Shown here: positions 12,601-23,609 of the stretch, one piece after another
Numbering within the stretch: position 1 is the stretch's first letter
How the letters are laid out: each line of letters begins with the position of its first letter
DNA from: Saccoglossus kowalevskii
Lineage: Eukaryota > Hemichordata > Enteropneusta > Harrimaniidae
Reading direction: 5' to 3'
Assembly (NCBI RefSeq): GCF_000003605.2
Contig: NW_003147275.1
Location: 374,145 to 438,144, forward strand
Length of the DNA: 64,000 bases
The notes under the pieces: generated by a model
Database searches by the model: none
What the model saw: the letters and a program-made list of their open reading frames with translations, nothing else
What the model was told of the DNA's origin: nothing
Translations under genes and position numbers: made by a program

Positions 12601-13165
12601 ATCTGACATGTAATGGTGTATATCTTTCAATAGGTATGGCGGCGTTCTGTTGTTTTGGCATTTATAGGTGTTTTTTGGCCAATAAACTGGGTGAAAGCTT
12701 TATGTATCCGTGCTGTGCCTGTTTCCCTACTGACCTAATGGTTCTACGAATGAAAGTCAGAACAATGAATCGTATAAATGTAAGTATACTAAAGTTGTGT
12801 TAATGTTAGTAGTATCCTCTCAGCAAATTTGAAATAAACATGTATTGTCCGGGTGTTGATTTGGTGCACAGGACACAGCATGTAGACATTTTTGACGCTT
12901 TTTATACAATCTAGCCATGCTGTCAACCATGCATATAACGTGTAATAACACTGCCTTACAATGGATATAACATGCCATTCATTCCACAGTACTAATGGGT
13001 GTTAGTGTGCTAAACGATTCCACGTTTAAACAAATCTGAATGTAACGTCTTCTTTTGTTTTTTTTTTGCTTTTAGGGCAGTGCCCTTGAAGACTGCTGTG
13101 TTTCTAGCTATTGCTCTGCATGCGTTGCCGCACAGCTGTCACGTGAATGGGATAATACTCATTGA
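3633..13165 (+). CDS. PLAC8-domain (cysteine-rich) protein, four coding exons
   Basis: Coding exons are 3633-3803, 11527-11599, 12634-12779 and 13076-13165 (stop TGA), joining in phase to 159 aa. Exon 1 follows a strong polypyrimidine-AG (3601-3610), so a 5' UTR exon should lie upstream; a GTAAGT at 2572 is one possible donor. Residues 1-57 are a Pro/Gln-rich N-terminus. The Cys-rich PLAC8 domain begins at about residue 67 with GWSTGLFGCFEDC, continues with RCFLANKLGES (93-103), and ends with GSALEDCC (131-138) and CCVSSYCSAC (137-146). These are hallmarks of PLAC8, cornifelin and plant FCR/PCR proteins, which are small, membrane-associated and of incompletely known function. Length is within the family's usual range. 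Intron 1 is 7.7 kb and contains a retrotransposon. The donors are GTAGGG, GTAAGT and GTAAGT. Linking exon 1 to the rest is the least certain step: it relies on matching phase 0 and the Pro/Gln-rich N-terminus usual in invertebrate PLAC8 proteins. Confidence 0.86.
3804..5640. other. Intron sequence, no further feature recognised
   Basis: First part of intron 1 of the PLAC8-like gene, before the LTR element. Only short spurious frames are visible. I see no conserved domain, repeat array or RNA gene. Confidence 0.45.
5800..6048 (-). repeat. 3' LTR (minus strand) of the Gmr1-like element
   Basis: On the minus strand this begins with TGTGACGTTTTGGGGACTAC at 6048, directly after a polypurine tract, as a 3' LTR should. 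It shares blocks with the sequence starting at 10046: a TGTRAsGTTTT start, ACTACTTTATTGC, GTATTRATAT, a TGRTTTCTTTG block and a TATTAGGT block. The outer end is not resolved and may extend to about 5650. Confidence 0.55.
6300..7637 (-). pseudogene. Integrase - RT - RNase H region of the Gmr1-like element (broken)
   Basis: In minus-strand order: integrase core (CPPYHPMANGLVENFN near 7560; AYREVPQAS near 7470, frameshift, then FELLY), an integrase C-terminal GPY-type motif (KQWQGPYKI near 7210), the pre-RT linker (LLEKCSDLFTD near 6970), a remnant of the RT palm and connection (VMPFGKASAP near 6650), and RNase H (YLSRKLVPREINYSTIERG and RHFVFGRHFTVQTDQ, 6509-6300). Frames are interrupted by stops and shifts, and the RT catalytic core with its YxDD box is absent. 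The sequence order itself, integrase then RT then RNase H, is directly readable and is what places the element in the Gmr1-like group. Confidence 0.75.
7640..8427 (-). pseudogene. Retropepsin-like aspartic protease of the Gmr1-like element, split by an insertion
   Basis: The minus frame 8427-8143 opens with ISILGDTGCDQTIVH, where DTG is the catalytic aspartate motif, and runs to FADGN near 8285. The second half of the protease fold appears at about 7800-7640 (VLETLPEDKLLGND, resembling the conserved LLGxD end). Between them lies an LTR-like repeat of about 450 bp (7820-8270), which splits the domain. The fragment is non-functional. Its position between gag and integrase fits the element. Confidence 0.65.
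7820..8270 (+). repeat. LTR-like interspersed repeat, copy 2, nested in the protease
   Basis: Homologous in the same strand orientation to the repeat at 1380-2080 (blocks ctaattacga, attaatcaagtacatatgac, ggttttgagaagtggataaag, agtcttgg). It separates the two halves of the retropepsin of the minus-strand element, so it inserted later. No internal coding region is seen, consistent with a solo LTR. Exact ends and target-site duplication are unresolved. Confidence 0.55.
8832..9315 (-). pseudogene. Gag remnant of the Gmr1-like element
   Basis: Two consecutive minus frames. 9315-9079 starts MAARQGGEKDMAEAM and continues with a Glu/Gln-rich helical stretch. 9056-8832 contains a typical Gypsy gag helix (ILKRYELTGEESR). 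The two frames are separated by a stop or shift. A following stretch to about 8430 is low-identity and has no clear zinc knuckle. Assignment is by position upstream of the protease and by motif resemblance. Confidence 0.55.
9840..10046 (-). repeat. 5' LTR (minus strand) of the Gmr1-like element, outer part
   Basis: On the minus strand it begins TGTAAGGTTTTTGGAACTAC at 10046 and shares ordered blocks with the 3' LTR at 6048. The inner end, towards gag, is not resolved. The LTRs are clearly diverged, so the insertion is old. Confidence 0.5.
10047..11526. other. Intron sequence, nothing recognised
   Basis: Remainder of intron 1 of the PLAC8-like gene, ending in a pyrimidine-rich tract and AG at 11521-11526. 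Only short frames with no recognisable domain. Confidence 0.45.
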
Positions 13166-14900
13166 GCATGTATAGATGACATGTCACACAACTTGGATAA
13201 CGGTCTATAAACATACATAGATGACATCAGTATCAGCATTACACATATATATTCATGTAATGCCAGTTGTACTTGTTCAAAAAATATTTTTCACATATTC
13301 CCCCGAAAGCGTATATAGTGTTAGTGATAATAGTGATAACAACAAAGAAACATACAATAATAATCATACACCAAGTCATGCATTCAATTGTACGAAATTA
13401 ACACGCTAAGCCAGTTGTTTGTTATAAGAATCGTCTCAAATAATTACATCTCTCAAATGTGTTTTAACAAAGAAACGCCTAACAAGCTACAACTCCCGAT
13501 TTGCCTACAAGTAACACACATGTATTCGTTCACTGTCACTTTCTATAATGACGCTGTGTTTCTTCTAAACGGACTTTCCCACGCGATGGGCTTTTCATCC
13601 ATGACCTAAACCAAATAAGGCTTAAAATCCAACCTGGACTGCGATCAATAAGTAAATGTAGTTACCAATGAAAGCAAGCAATGAATTAAGAATTATCTTA
13701 AACCTGTCATTAATTTTAAATTATTTATTAATTCATGTTTCTAATTCAGATATCACGCACCCCATTTCCTCACTGTTGACATTGTTTGAATTACTTTGTT
13801 GTTTATTAGTACCCTGCTCTAACTCAGTATTCATTGTTTCTCTTATATATTGAATATGAAACAGCGGTTGCCCTGACTCAAATGATTATTAAAATTTAAA
13901 TTATGTAATTCATCCCCAGTAGCCAGGTTTGATAACATTCATAAATTCTTCAACTTTTGGTACATAACCAGTTATGCAGTATTCAATTTTCAAAAACTCT
14001 TTTTACTTTTATGTTGTAAAAAATACACAGTAGATAAATCTATGAATGGTCATATCTGTAACCATATGAGATTTTACAACTCAAAATATCAAGTAGTGGT
14101 ATAATCTACTAAATTTTCCCGAATTTGTGGTTGTTATTTATAGGGGGAGTATGTTGGATATTTGAATTCACCAGATCGTATATGTTCCTACTCCTTGAAT
14201 CGACTCCCATATCTGGTATTAGGTCCCAACAGGATTTCTCTCTACGTTTCTGATTTTAACATGTGGTGTTAAAGGATAACATTTTACAACGTGTCCATAG
14301 TGTAAAAGCATCCTTTTTTACTCTAACAGAAATTGGCAGCACAAAATAAATCGATAAATGTACAAAAAATACATCACACGAAATTATCAAAAACAAATAA
14401 AAAATTGACAATGTAACCAAACTACACTTTTCTCTTCATTTACATATGTAATTATACTGTTAATGTGTTTTGTTGTTTCCTTCTTTCTTTCAATTGCTCA
14501 TTTTTTTAAATCAGCCTAGTTATGTATACACTTTAATTGTATATTTACATGTAGTAAAACACAAGACAACTCTACATATTACTTTCTACATGGTAGTTGC
14601 AAGTTATACATTTGATAACTCATACTCAAGAAGGTACTGTACCTTTATACCAAACCACTCAACATGATTACCTAGGTGTTTTCTACTAACAACTGCCGAG
14701 CAACTTCTTTAATTTCAAAGTATATACTTCATGCAGTTATTTTGACGTCCAAAATAAAGCATGAAAGATGTTCTATAGCCAACTGTTCTTCGCAACGATC
14801 ATGATGTACAGTTGAAACAATGCACTAATAAGAAAATAGTAGACAATATGAAAAGTTAATCCCCATTACTACTCTCAACATAGGTCAACCGAAATAACAT
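13166..14900. other. Intergenic, no gene recognised
   Basis: AT-rich region between the PLAC8-like gene and the accessory block. The frames (for example at 13221-13409, 13388-13609 and 13668-13853) show no domain, no splice context that I trust and no repeat relationship to the rest of the window. Confidence 0.45.
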
Positions 14901-14979
14901 AATGGTAAACACAATTACCTGAACTGCAAGGTTGACCCACATGATGGAGAATGGTGTTAATTATATGTGCTTTAAATCA

Positions 14980-16060
14980 CTTTTTTGTAGCAAGTAGATA
15001 TGTCTTCCCTGATCTCTGGTCAATAGTCATAAAATTAAAAATACCTCAACCTAAGCTCAAGTCATGATATGACTGATGATAAATGAAAATTTACATATTT
15101 GATAAAAAATGTATACAAACAGCTAACTTGATAGTACAAGTTTATGTTTTATAATCTAATAATTTTATTCTGAATCGGGTTGGTAATGGTCATTGATATA
15201 ATACAATAAATAATGAAAATTTATTAGAGGAGTGTGGATTGACTTACATAGTCAAGGTTGTTTCACTTACCCTAAATGCCTTGATTTTTTCTGAGCCTCA
15301 GAATTGGAAAAGCAGTTTCTTGCTGTGTTATTTAAGTGTGATCCACCAGTTGAACTAAATATGTTGGTTGACATGTTGACATTTTGATTTTGAGGTGCTC
15401 AACGTACAGCTTGTGATTCCATGTAGCGCCATAACTCACAAGTACATTCTAGGCAATTACTTTCAAAATAAGTGGGAACAAATTATCAGCACTACAGGCA
15501 ATTGTAGGATAGTATGTAACAATTGTACGAAACTTGGCTGAAAAGCCACAGAATGTCTAGCCGACAAAGTCGACAGATTTTCAATTATTTTCCCCAAATT
15601 CAAAAGTCTTATTGTTTCCCTATGTATCAAAAACTAGATCCTGTTTGACTTTAACTTCATCATGAAGTAAAACCACATAGGTTTTAGGTTCTTCAAGGTC
15701 AGTGAATCCACTTTTAGTAAAATAGAAATAACAATCATACCAATTCAATATCCAATTCATATGTCTAACAGGGGAAAGTAGAAGTTCTGGACAAAAGATG
15801 CAGTACAAAAGACACAAACAACACAAACCTGTGAGTGAAAGAATGACATATGAATCCCAAGGCATACAGCCATGAAGTGATGTCAGGTGTTTCGAAAAGA
15901 GTGAGCACATCCTGCTCCACATGTGGAACCCGCCATATATATAAATCTAAGTCGTAACAAGGCCTTCATATAATTGGACAAATGACATGAACGTGAAATT
16001 AACGATCAATACCCTTCTTGAATAAGGACCTGTCTTTAATTTATGGGCTCCATCACTTGA
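14980..16060 (-). pseudogene. P-like (THAP9-type) transposase fragment 1
   Basis: The minus strand encodes DLEEPKTYVVLLHDEVKVKQ and then DLVFD at about 15710-15620. This is the signature of the RNase H-like catalytic core of P-element/THAP9-type transposases (…DE…KxDLVFD…). Further down, SADNLFPLILKVIA (near 15490) and a GATxN-like segment (near 15415) follow the family order. Stops interrupt it. The sequence from about 14.98 to 16.06 kb is homologous to 29.7-30.45 kb, so the fragment is one of several copies. P-like identity is my judgement from motifs only. Confidence 0.5.
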
Positions 16061-16069
16061 CGAAATTGT

Positions 16070-17300
16070 AATAAACTGCCTGGGATAGATCTGTTTTGAT
16101 CTCTCTGGCTTATTTTCTTACTCCATGTTTCTTTCAGTCTATTTCTATGTGACATACACTTATGTAGTATTAGTACTATGTAACAGACATTTCCATAATT
16201 GTTTTATTTGTATAGTTATATTCATTTAAATGTGAAATAAATGGGGTTAATTGGGTTTACCTTTCCGACATACATACAGTCCATTGGCACACAATTCTGA
16301 TCATCCTTATATGTGGGCAAAACAGGGTTCCCTTCTCCAGTCTTCCTATAAATATTTTCAATCACTTTCATTTAGGCTTGAAAACTCCTGAGATGAAATA
16401 ATGTGTTTGTATGATTGCAGGCAGAACTATTAGTCACGTCTTGTGTGGTTTCAATGGAATATTTATTAACTTACCTGACACCAAGCGGTTTAAATTTGTT
16501 GAGATATTTAATTTTCTCCTTTATTTGATTAAGTGTTTTACCATATTTAATATCTTCAAGATTGGTGGTTCTGCTACTCGATAGCATGATGCACTTTGAA
16601 GGAGGGTAATTCCATGTCATCTTTCAGTGGATGACCAGTTGGTAAAAAACAGTCTAACGCTTTCATATGTTTACCTTCGAAGACAAATTGAAAAAAGAGT
16701 AGTTAAAATTTGTATTTGTAAAAACAAATTCACCTCGGATTCTGCAGTGAAGCATGTTGACAAAGATGTTGCCGATTTATACTTGAAGCATTCGGATTTA
16801 GCAGGCCAATTCATTTTATATATGGTTATAGCTGCTTTCAAAACAAAATTTATCCAAAATTTCAACACCTTGCCAACTACCCCTCAACTAACAGTTCATG
16901 GTACCCTTGGTGTCTGACAGCCTTGCCTGTAATATATAATCAAAACGTATTGAAACACTATATGATGTTTCAGGTATATGTTTATGTTCATATCAATTAA
17001 GTTAGCGAGGGAGGACATTTTTATTTTTTCTTGATTTTTCACAAATCGATAAACGTTTAAGTCAGATATTGACGCATTATCCCAGCTGTTTAAAAGATCA
17101 AAATGTCGGCAAGACGCTGCTAAAATTAGTGTTTTAATGCTAACACAAATAATTACGGCTGTCGTTTCGCGGATATTTGCAAAATGTGTATCTTTGGCAC
17201 GGCTTACATGATATCATCTTAAGTGCATACTCTGTTGTTGACGATTCTGATATAACGGGTGATAAGCTTCCTGTCGCGAACAATGCATGTTTATCTAACG
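16070..17300. other. No recognised gene
   Basis: One plus-strand frame of 96 codons (16627-16917) is open but has no recognised domain, and the opposite strand is also open there. I do not call it a gene. Otherwise AT-rich sequence. Confidence 0.4.
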
Positions 17301-17308
17301 TCTATTGT

Positions 17309-17373
17309 AAATTCAAAAGTCTTATTGTTTCCCTATGTATCAAAAACTAGATCCTGTTCGACTTTAACTTCAT
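17309..17373. repeat. 65-bp near-identical copy of part of the P-like fragment
   Basis: Bases 17309-17373 match 15596-15660 in the same orientation with one difference (a T/C). It covers the end of the KVKQDLVFDT segment on the minus strand. The surrounding sequence is unrelated, so this is a short dispersed duplication. Confidence 0.85.
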
Positions 17374-17379
17374 GTAAGC

Positions 17380-20300
17380 ATTATTTTCGGTCAAGACTTC
17401 GTTCGAGAAACACGGTCATAACTTTGCACAACATTCGTTTAAAAAAAAGAAGGAAAGCGGAGACGTCGATGACAGACGAGGCAAAGAAAATTCTGCGACT
17501 CAGTGGTGCGAAGTCATAAAACGACTAACAGCACCAGTAGTTTGAGTTCGACGATGAGGTTGAATTATACGCCTCCACGCAAACAATATATTTAATTACC
17601 TAACTGATGACTACACCAGACGACGACGAGGAAGCGAGTACGGGAAATCTGTTGCTCATCGATATCCGCCAGACAAACAAGGTCATCAGTAAAGTTTCCG
17701 TGTGCGAATGCAACGAGGGACACATGCGTATTGTCGAAGAAACAACTGCGCGACACGAATGGGGCAACAATTTGTACTGCAGCCGTCTGTCAGCAATGTT
17801 CCTGACTTCCCTCAAAACGGCCACATTAGAAGTGGCAAAAGCAAAGGAAGAGTTCCAAGATGCTGCTGAGGAAATCTATCAGCTGAAACTTGGTTTAGAG
17901 GAGAAAGAGGATTTAGAAAACCCCATAAATATTATAGCTGTCTCCGTAGATGGTTCGTGGTGTTCAAGTGGTTTAAGGGCAAAAGGAGGACTCGTGACGG
18001 CAATATCCATAGACACGGGTAAGTGCATTATCGCCGTATTTTATTACTGAAATGCGTTCCTAACTTATTGAAAATCTGACCGTTGATTTTCCGCCTGTTT
18101 GAGTTGTGTGAGAAAAAATAATATTATTAGTCAGTTTACCCAACACCAGAAAAAATAATCAAAATCCAAACCTCACATGAAAACACTATGTTTTGTGACA
18201 CTAGGGTTAATTTAGTACTTGGTGGAAACACTTTATTTAAACTGCGTTTGTGTCGTAATTATTTTCTATAAGTATGTGTCATCGTTATGTTTGTGTTTTT
18301 TGTGGGAAAGGTCATAGATTCACATGTTATAGTGAATCATTGCAGTGAATATGAGAAATGGGATGGTCCTAAGTCGGGACCAGAATACATGGAACAGTAT
18401 ATATATATATAATCCGAATCACGAGCCCAAGTGTCAAGCGAATAACGAAGGATATTCAAATCAGATGGAACCTCATGGCAGCCGAACTCTATTTGAGAGG
18501 TCCCTAAACCAAATTAGTATAACTTCAGGTAGGAAATACAATGTCGACGTATCACAAACAAAAAACGAATGGGAACGAGACTTCGTAGACTACTAATAAT
18601 TATTTATTTAAGGTAGAGATGTAGGTTCATGGGCACTTGAGAGTGAAATTGTTTTTCTTTTTGCTTGTTATTATCCAAACAGTCTTGGCTATAGACTTTT
18701 AAAATTTTGTAGAATTGGGAATAGTGGAACATACTCAAAAAACGATTTTAAAATATAGATAACAGGTGCAAACATTCTCTATTTTGAATACTTAGCAAGA
18801 TTTAGCAAGGCTGTACATAAATAATAAAAAAGAAACACGGTGAAAAAAAGAAATGACGGGATCTCCATATTATGCACTACATTTAACTTTTAACAAAACG
18901 ATAATACATTTAAATTTGGAACTGTTACAGCCATTTTAATTATGAGCATTAGCAAACTTCTTACTGAGTGAATTGTTATGCAAATCAGCAATTATCTCGG
19001 CTTCTTTTTAGTGCACATCCCAGAACTTAAAAAAATGCTCCTAGACGCTTTGACCTTTTGTTTTGTAATTTTCACAAATGATTGACAGTGTGTTTATCTT
19101 CAAAACGCCGTCGGGGCATTGTTTTTGGTTGAACACTGTTACAACAATCGTACAGACAACTAACCTGAGTGTTAATTTATGCATAAACTTGAAGTAGTGA
19201 AATTTGAGCTGCTGCCCTGCAAAATTGACAACTGGTAGACAGTTTTCAAGACGGCACTTTTTTCATAACGAACAGATGTACCCATAAACCAATTTTGACA
19301 GGAAACAGAAGCATGGTTTAGAAGCTAATTTATTTTACTTTACTTTATCACTTTTGACCAAAAAAGCACATTTTTGTGCATATTTCAAACTACAGTGTCC
19401 ATAAAAAATACTAACAACATTTTAAAATCCATACAATAAGCTTTCCAAAAATATATAGTTTTGTGGACAAGGGAGGTCATATTGGTTTCCTAATTAACTA
19501 ATTAAAATACCTGAAAGGTAAACCGCATCTCTACCTTAAAATGAGTTGATGGTATATGTCGAGTAGTATTGTTTTAGATCTGATACTTCACTATGAAACC
19601 AATAAGACGAATTGACTTACTTTTGGTGTATGATTCTGTGTGGTTTGTTTGAATGTGTTTGATTGTAAGAGAAACTTTCAGATGGAAAGTCGGTTATAAA
19701 TTCCATCTAAACATTTTATGAAATGGCTTTACGACATAACAAAGGTAAGAATTTAGGGCTACAGTCTCGAAATAATGTACACACAATGACAGTATATTAT
19801 CACATACTATGATATAATAATATTCAATCTTTGGGTTATTCATTTTTCAGGGAATGCAGAGGCGATGAGTGAAAACACCAAAACAATACTGGCCCACTAT
19901 AGTAGTACATATGAATCACCAATACATCAGCACTACCCTACGGGTGCCAAGTCATGGTGTAAATTCCAATCAGATTAGGCAACCTTTCTCCAAACCTGTC
20001 GTATAAGTCCTTCAACCGTAAATTGACGTCTTGTCAAACGTACATCTGCTTAAGGGCACTGAAATTTCTTTGACCCAAAACTCAAACGAGTCATTGCATC
20101 ACGTGATGTGAAATATAGTGCCAAATGGACGGCACTACGGAATTTCAAGTATCATAACGTCGGCATTTGTATGACAGTGCTACATTATAACAGCGGCATG
20201 GAAAAATTCAACTATCGACTCTACGAAGGGTTCAACGTTCCGGTCTCCGAATTTAGAACGACACGACTGTGGAGCAAAATCTACCAGTTCGGCAGAATGT

Positions 20301-20484
20301 TCAAATATACAAACACCTCAAAATGGTAGACATACTCTAACATCAAGAAGGGCCATCATATTCATCAGGACAGTTCGTCCGGGTCTACGCGGCATCGACG
20401 GCAACGAGAATACTCCAGGCGTGTTGTGTATGTAAGAAACCTCGAAACGGCCATCCAAGGAAGAGATGCACGCCCGAAAATTAA
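17380..20484 (+). pseudogene. Mutator-like transposase gene, copy 1 (broken)
   Basis: Segments with splice signals: 17607-18018 (Cys-rich N-terminal part, then IIAVSVDGSW and ISIDTG, donor GTAAGT), 18346-18538 (NEGYSNQMEPHGSRTLFERSL), 19851-19978 (HQHYPTGAKSWCKFQSD, then an in-frame stop), and 20108-20484 (ICMTVLHYNSGMEKF, ending with a small CxC..H..C tail CVCKKPRNGHPRKRCTPEN). The order VSxDGSW, NxEGxSxxME, CPxGxxSWCKxQxD, HFNSG is that of the Mutator-like transposase domain proteins common in invertebrate genomes. The GDGDS exon seen in copy 2 is missing here. A separate TTAA-flanked element sits in an intron. The copy cannot encode a full transposase. Confidence 0.68.
18612..19535. mobile_element. 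Non-autonomous DNA element with TTAA target duplication
   Basis: Terminal inverted repeats: GGTAGAGATGTAGGTT at 18612 and, on the other strand at 19535, GGTAGAGATGCGGTTT (14 of 16 matching). Each end is flanked directly by TTAA (18608-18611 and 19536-19539). TTAA duplication is the signature of piggyBac and Kolobok elements. The 924-bp interior has no transposase, so it is a MITE-like passenger. It lies in an intron of the Mutator-like copy 1. Confidence 0.75.
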
Positions 20485-21400
20485 TATTATTATGGTGCTA
20501 ACTGCACTTGTTATATACAACTACATATTATCGTTAATGTTTATCTTAAATAGCTGTACATACCTGATGTAATGATTTTAATATTGCATATTAATAAAAT
20601 AGTTTACAACATTATAGGAAATAATGAATGTGTTTATTTTATTTTATTTTATTATATAATTCAAATCCCTCCGATGCTTTCTACTTCTACTTTTTTGTTT
20701 TTTTCATTCCTGATCAGACTGGGTTCTGCAGTAACTTCTGATATAAATAATTTGAGAGAAAACAGAATTGTTCTACTACCCTATCAACAATACAGTCTTC
20801 CACAGAGAACATGTCACGCATAAATTATATAACCAAGTATAACAAAGAAATAATGCATACACATTCGGGCTCGTTGTGGAGTTGAATCGTTAATTTTGTC
20901 AGCATTTTTGTGTGTGCAAATCTCGCATTTGTAAACATTTGTGTCACTTTTTATAGACTGGCCATAAACAGGAATTCCTGCACGTTTTCCTGACGCTTCC
21001 CAACTGTGGCAAAGCGATTATAATCAGGCCACAAGATTCATTCAGTTTGTTGTATTTACCAATTGTCATCTCGCGTTTGTTGCCAGGTAACATAAATGAG
21101 AAGACATAAAAGACATTAATTTCAATATTGAAATCAAAATCACTGTAAAAAAAAAAAACATTTTGGAAAGTCTGTGACGTCAACATACTATCACATACAG
21201 CAGTACAAAGCTCTTAAATGGTTACGGGGTATGCCTCCGGCAAAATGTAATAATAAATTGTCATAGTTACTAAGAGGCATGACATCCATCGTATGATTGA
21301 CAAATATTACACACTATGCAAAACGTTATATTATTATGGTTCAATAAAGCATGTTCTGAGTTCAACAGTGCAACCACCACTACGGACAGATTTGTAAAGG

Positions 21401-22720
21401 CATCCATACGGGTTGCCACACATTCCTTTTAATCCTCCATACTACTATCGACACTCACTACCCAGGTCTACAAACCAATACAATTATCCTACACCAGCAG
21501 CCGAAAGATCTATGCAACTTAGACTAAAAAGACCCAGACCATGCCCAACATTCTGTGGAATGTTGGAGTGGAGGCTAGAAACTAAGGTAAGCGTTTTTAT
21601 CTTTTTCATATCAAATCGTTTGAGCCGATCCTGTTTGCCGCAAATTAATTTGTACAGAATAAATTCCTAAGCGCAGTTGAGCTAAAGCTTCATTCACAAA
21701 ACCTCCGCACAATAATTAACACATAACCCCTTTGTTTATGTCACAGAAAAGAATTGTGGACTCATGTCGGCCAGAGATGAAGCTATTTGAATCAAAGATC
21801 GATTATTCAAGAGGTATGCAAGTCCTATTTCAAGTTGGTGTGAATTAGTTATACAGTAGTTATTTTCCTCACCACACCCCTGCTTTGTGGTTTTTAAACA
21901 CCGAGACAGCACTGTCATCTAGAAGCTTTTCACCAAATTGTACACTATAAAGCTGAAATTCTGAGATAGTTTAGAAGAGACAATGCTTTTGTTTTACTGA
22001 AAGAAAAGGTATGGATTGTTTTGAAGAGCTTTTATTATTTTAATCGTGAAAGATGTAAATAAAGTAAATGTCAACTTTTAATTTTGTCTTTACAGGAAGA
22101 TAATTAAGACAAATTCATGGATTATGGGCCCAAGCAATTAAAATGTCCTGACACGGGGCCTGATTCGGTACATTGTTATTCATTAATGTGGCAGCACTAT
22201 TCTTCCTAGGAAATTGGAAGAGGATAATTTAACACAAAAGAGTACAACTAGGAGGAGAAAAAAAACCGCCATACTGATATAGTAATTATTTAACCCAATA
22301 CTGAAAAAAACGCATATATTTATTTAGCCAATGTCATCCAAGTTAAGAACTCGATGGGACATCATATTGTTACTTATCTTCGAAAGTCCTCAAAATAACA
22401 TCATGGCATAATTCACTCTTTGATAGTATTACCTGTAGTGGAAACGCAGATTTGGACCATAAATTGGGTATATATATTACTAATATCATTCATCATGGTT
22501 GCCAAGAATTGTGTACACAGGGTTTGACTTTAGAAGTAGGCCTTGGTACTTTTTGTGCATATACATGTAAAATCACATGAGCATTTGCCTTATTAGCAGA
22601 ACTTTTCTGTTTGGGAATGTTTTTCATATTCAGATTAAGGACAATGTTACTTGGCCAAGAAAACTGATAAGTGATTATGACATAATCGAAGATGCCGACT
22701 TTAAGTGGGACATACAATGA
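21401..22720 (+). pseudogene. Unidentified second coding sequence in unit 1 (exon remnants)
   Basis: An exon-like segment, 21401-21586, reads HPYGLPHIPFNPPYYYRH, continues Pro/Tyr/Arg-rich to MLEWRLETK, and ends at a good donor (AAG|GTAAGC). A terminal exon 22634-22720 follows a CAG acceptor and reads DNVTWPRKLISDYDIIEDAD, ending FKWDIQ and TGA. The same two exons occur in unit 2 at matching positions with the same lengths or splice signals. A TAA lies just before HPYG in both units. I do not recognise the protein. It may be a gene fragment carried with the transposon or an accessory transposon ORF. Confidence 0.4.
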
Positions 22721-23609
22721 CATATTTGAGAGGAGTGCCAGAAAATGTGAGCAAGGGGATTGCCGCAGTTTTCAAAGACAAATTTTCCATTGGACAAATA
22801 GTGAAGCCAGTGTGTTTGTAGAATATACAACCTGCTATGTCTTTAGAAATCTTAGGACCCTGGACATATTTTGTACCAAATTAACGTACATTATACAAAC
22901 CAATGGGACAGAGAGGTAGGTACTCAGTACTTGGAATAAGTCCGAAGTAACAAAAGTACTAAAAAGTAAGAATAGGTAATAATTTTCGTTACGGTATGAC
23001 TGGTAACTTGTATAGTACTGGTGATGTCCTTATTAATTTTGGAATGTTTCTATAATTTCTTTTGAACTTTTTTAGTGCAGGCGTGTTCTTGCTCGGATAT
23101 TTTTTTGGTCATGTCTCGTGATTTCATCAGTGCAATATAAGCCTGAACAACCACCAAATCAAAGTAGAAAATATAAAATTTAATCAAGAATCTCTGCTTA
23201 TGCTTTGACTGTACGTATGTACATGAACTATCTTTAAGGATGCTGTATAGGTTTTCCTGCTTTGTAACCCAAAATTCAACTTTTTTGTATTGTTCAATGC
23301 TGAACTATAAGAAACAAACACACAGTAGGGAAAATTGAATTGAGTGTTTTTATAGGGTGTAAAACACCATTTTTATTAATTAAAAACAAGAGCATATGGC
23401 TTTGGTTGTCCAATTAAAACATGGCTTTCAAAACAAAAACATAACAGACAGCATAATAATATATAATTTGCATAATACTAGTAGTCACCACCCACAGCAA
23501 ATATAAACAGTCTCTCGCATTCAGTACAAGTTACGCTTCAATGATACACGCATTCCATTTACGATCATCGTCTACGAATTTAATTCGCTCTTCAACACTA
23601 AAGTCTTCC

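Larger units (their letters stand above)
17380..23160 (+). repeat. Tandem module, unit 1
   Basis: Mutator-like transposase copy 1 plus the downstream exons at 21401-22720 and flanks. The whole is collinear with 23500-29460. Matching landmarks include ctcaaacgagtcatt (20081/25872), gatgcacgcccg (20465/26219), ccactacggacagatttgtaa (21377/26922) and ttggccaagaaaactgata (22651/29109). The units are clearly diverged, so the duplication is not recent. Confidence 0.7.

Noticed and set aside
16627-16917. 96-codon plus-strand frame near the P-like fragment
   Set aside because: No recognised domain, the opposite strand is also open, and no splice or repeat support; left as unassigned.
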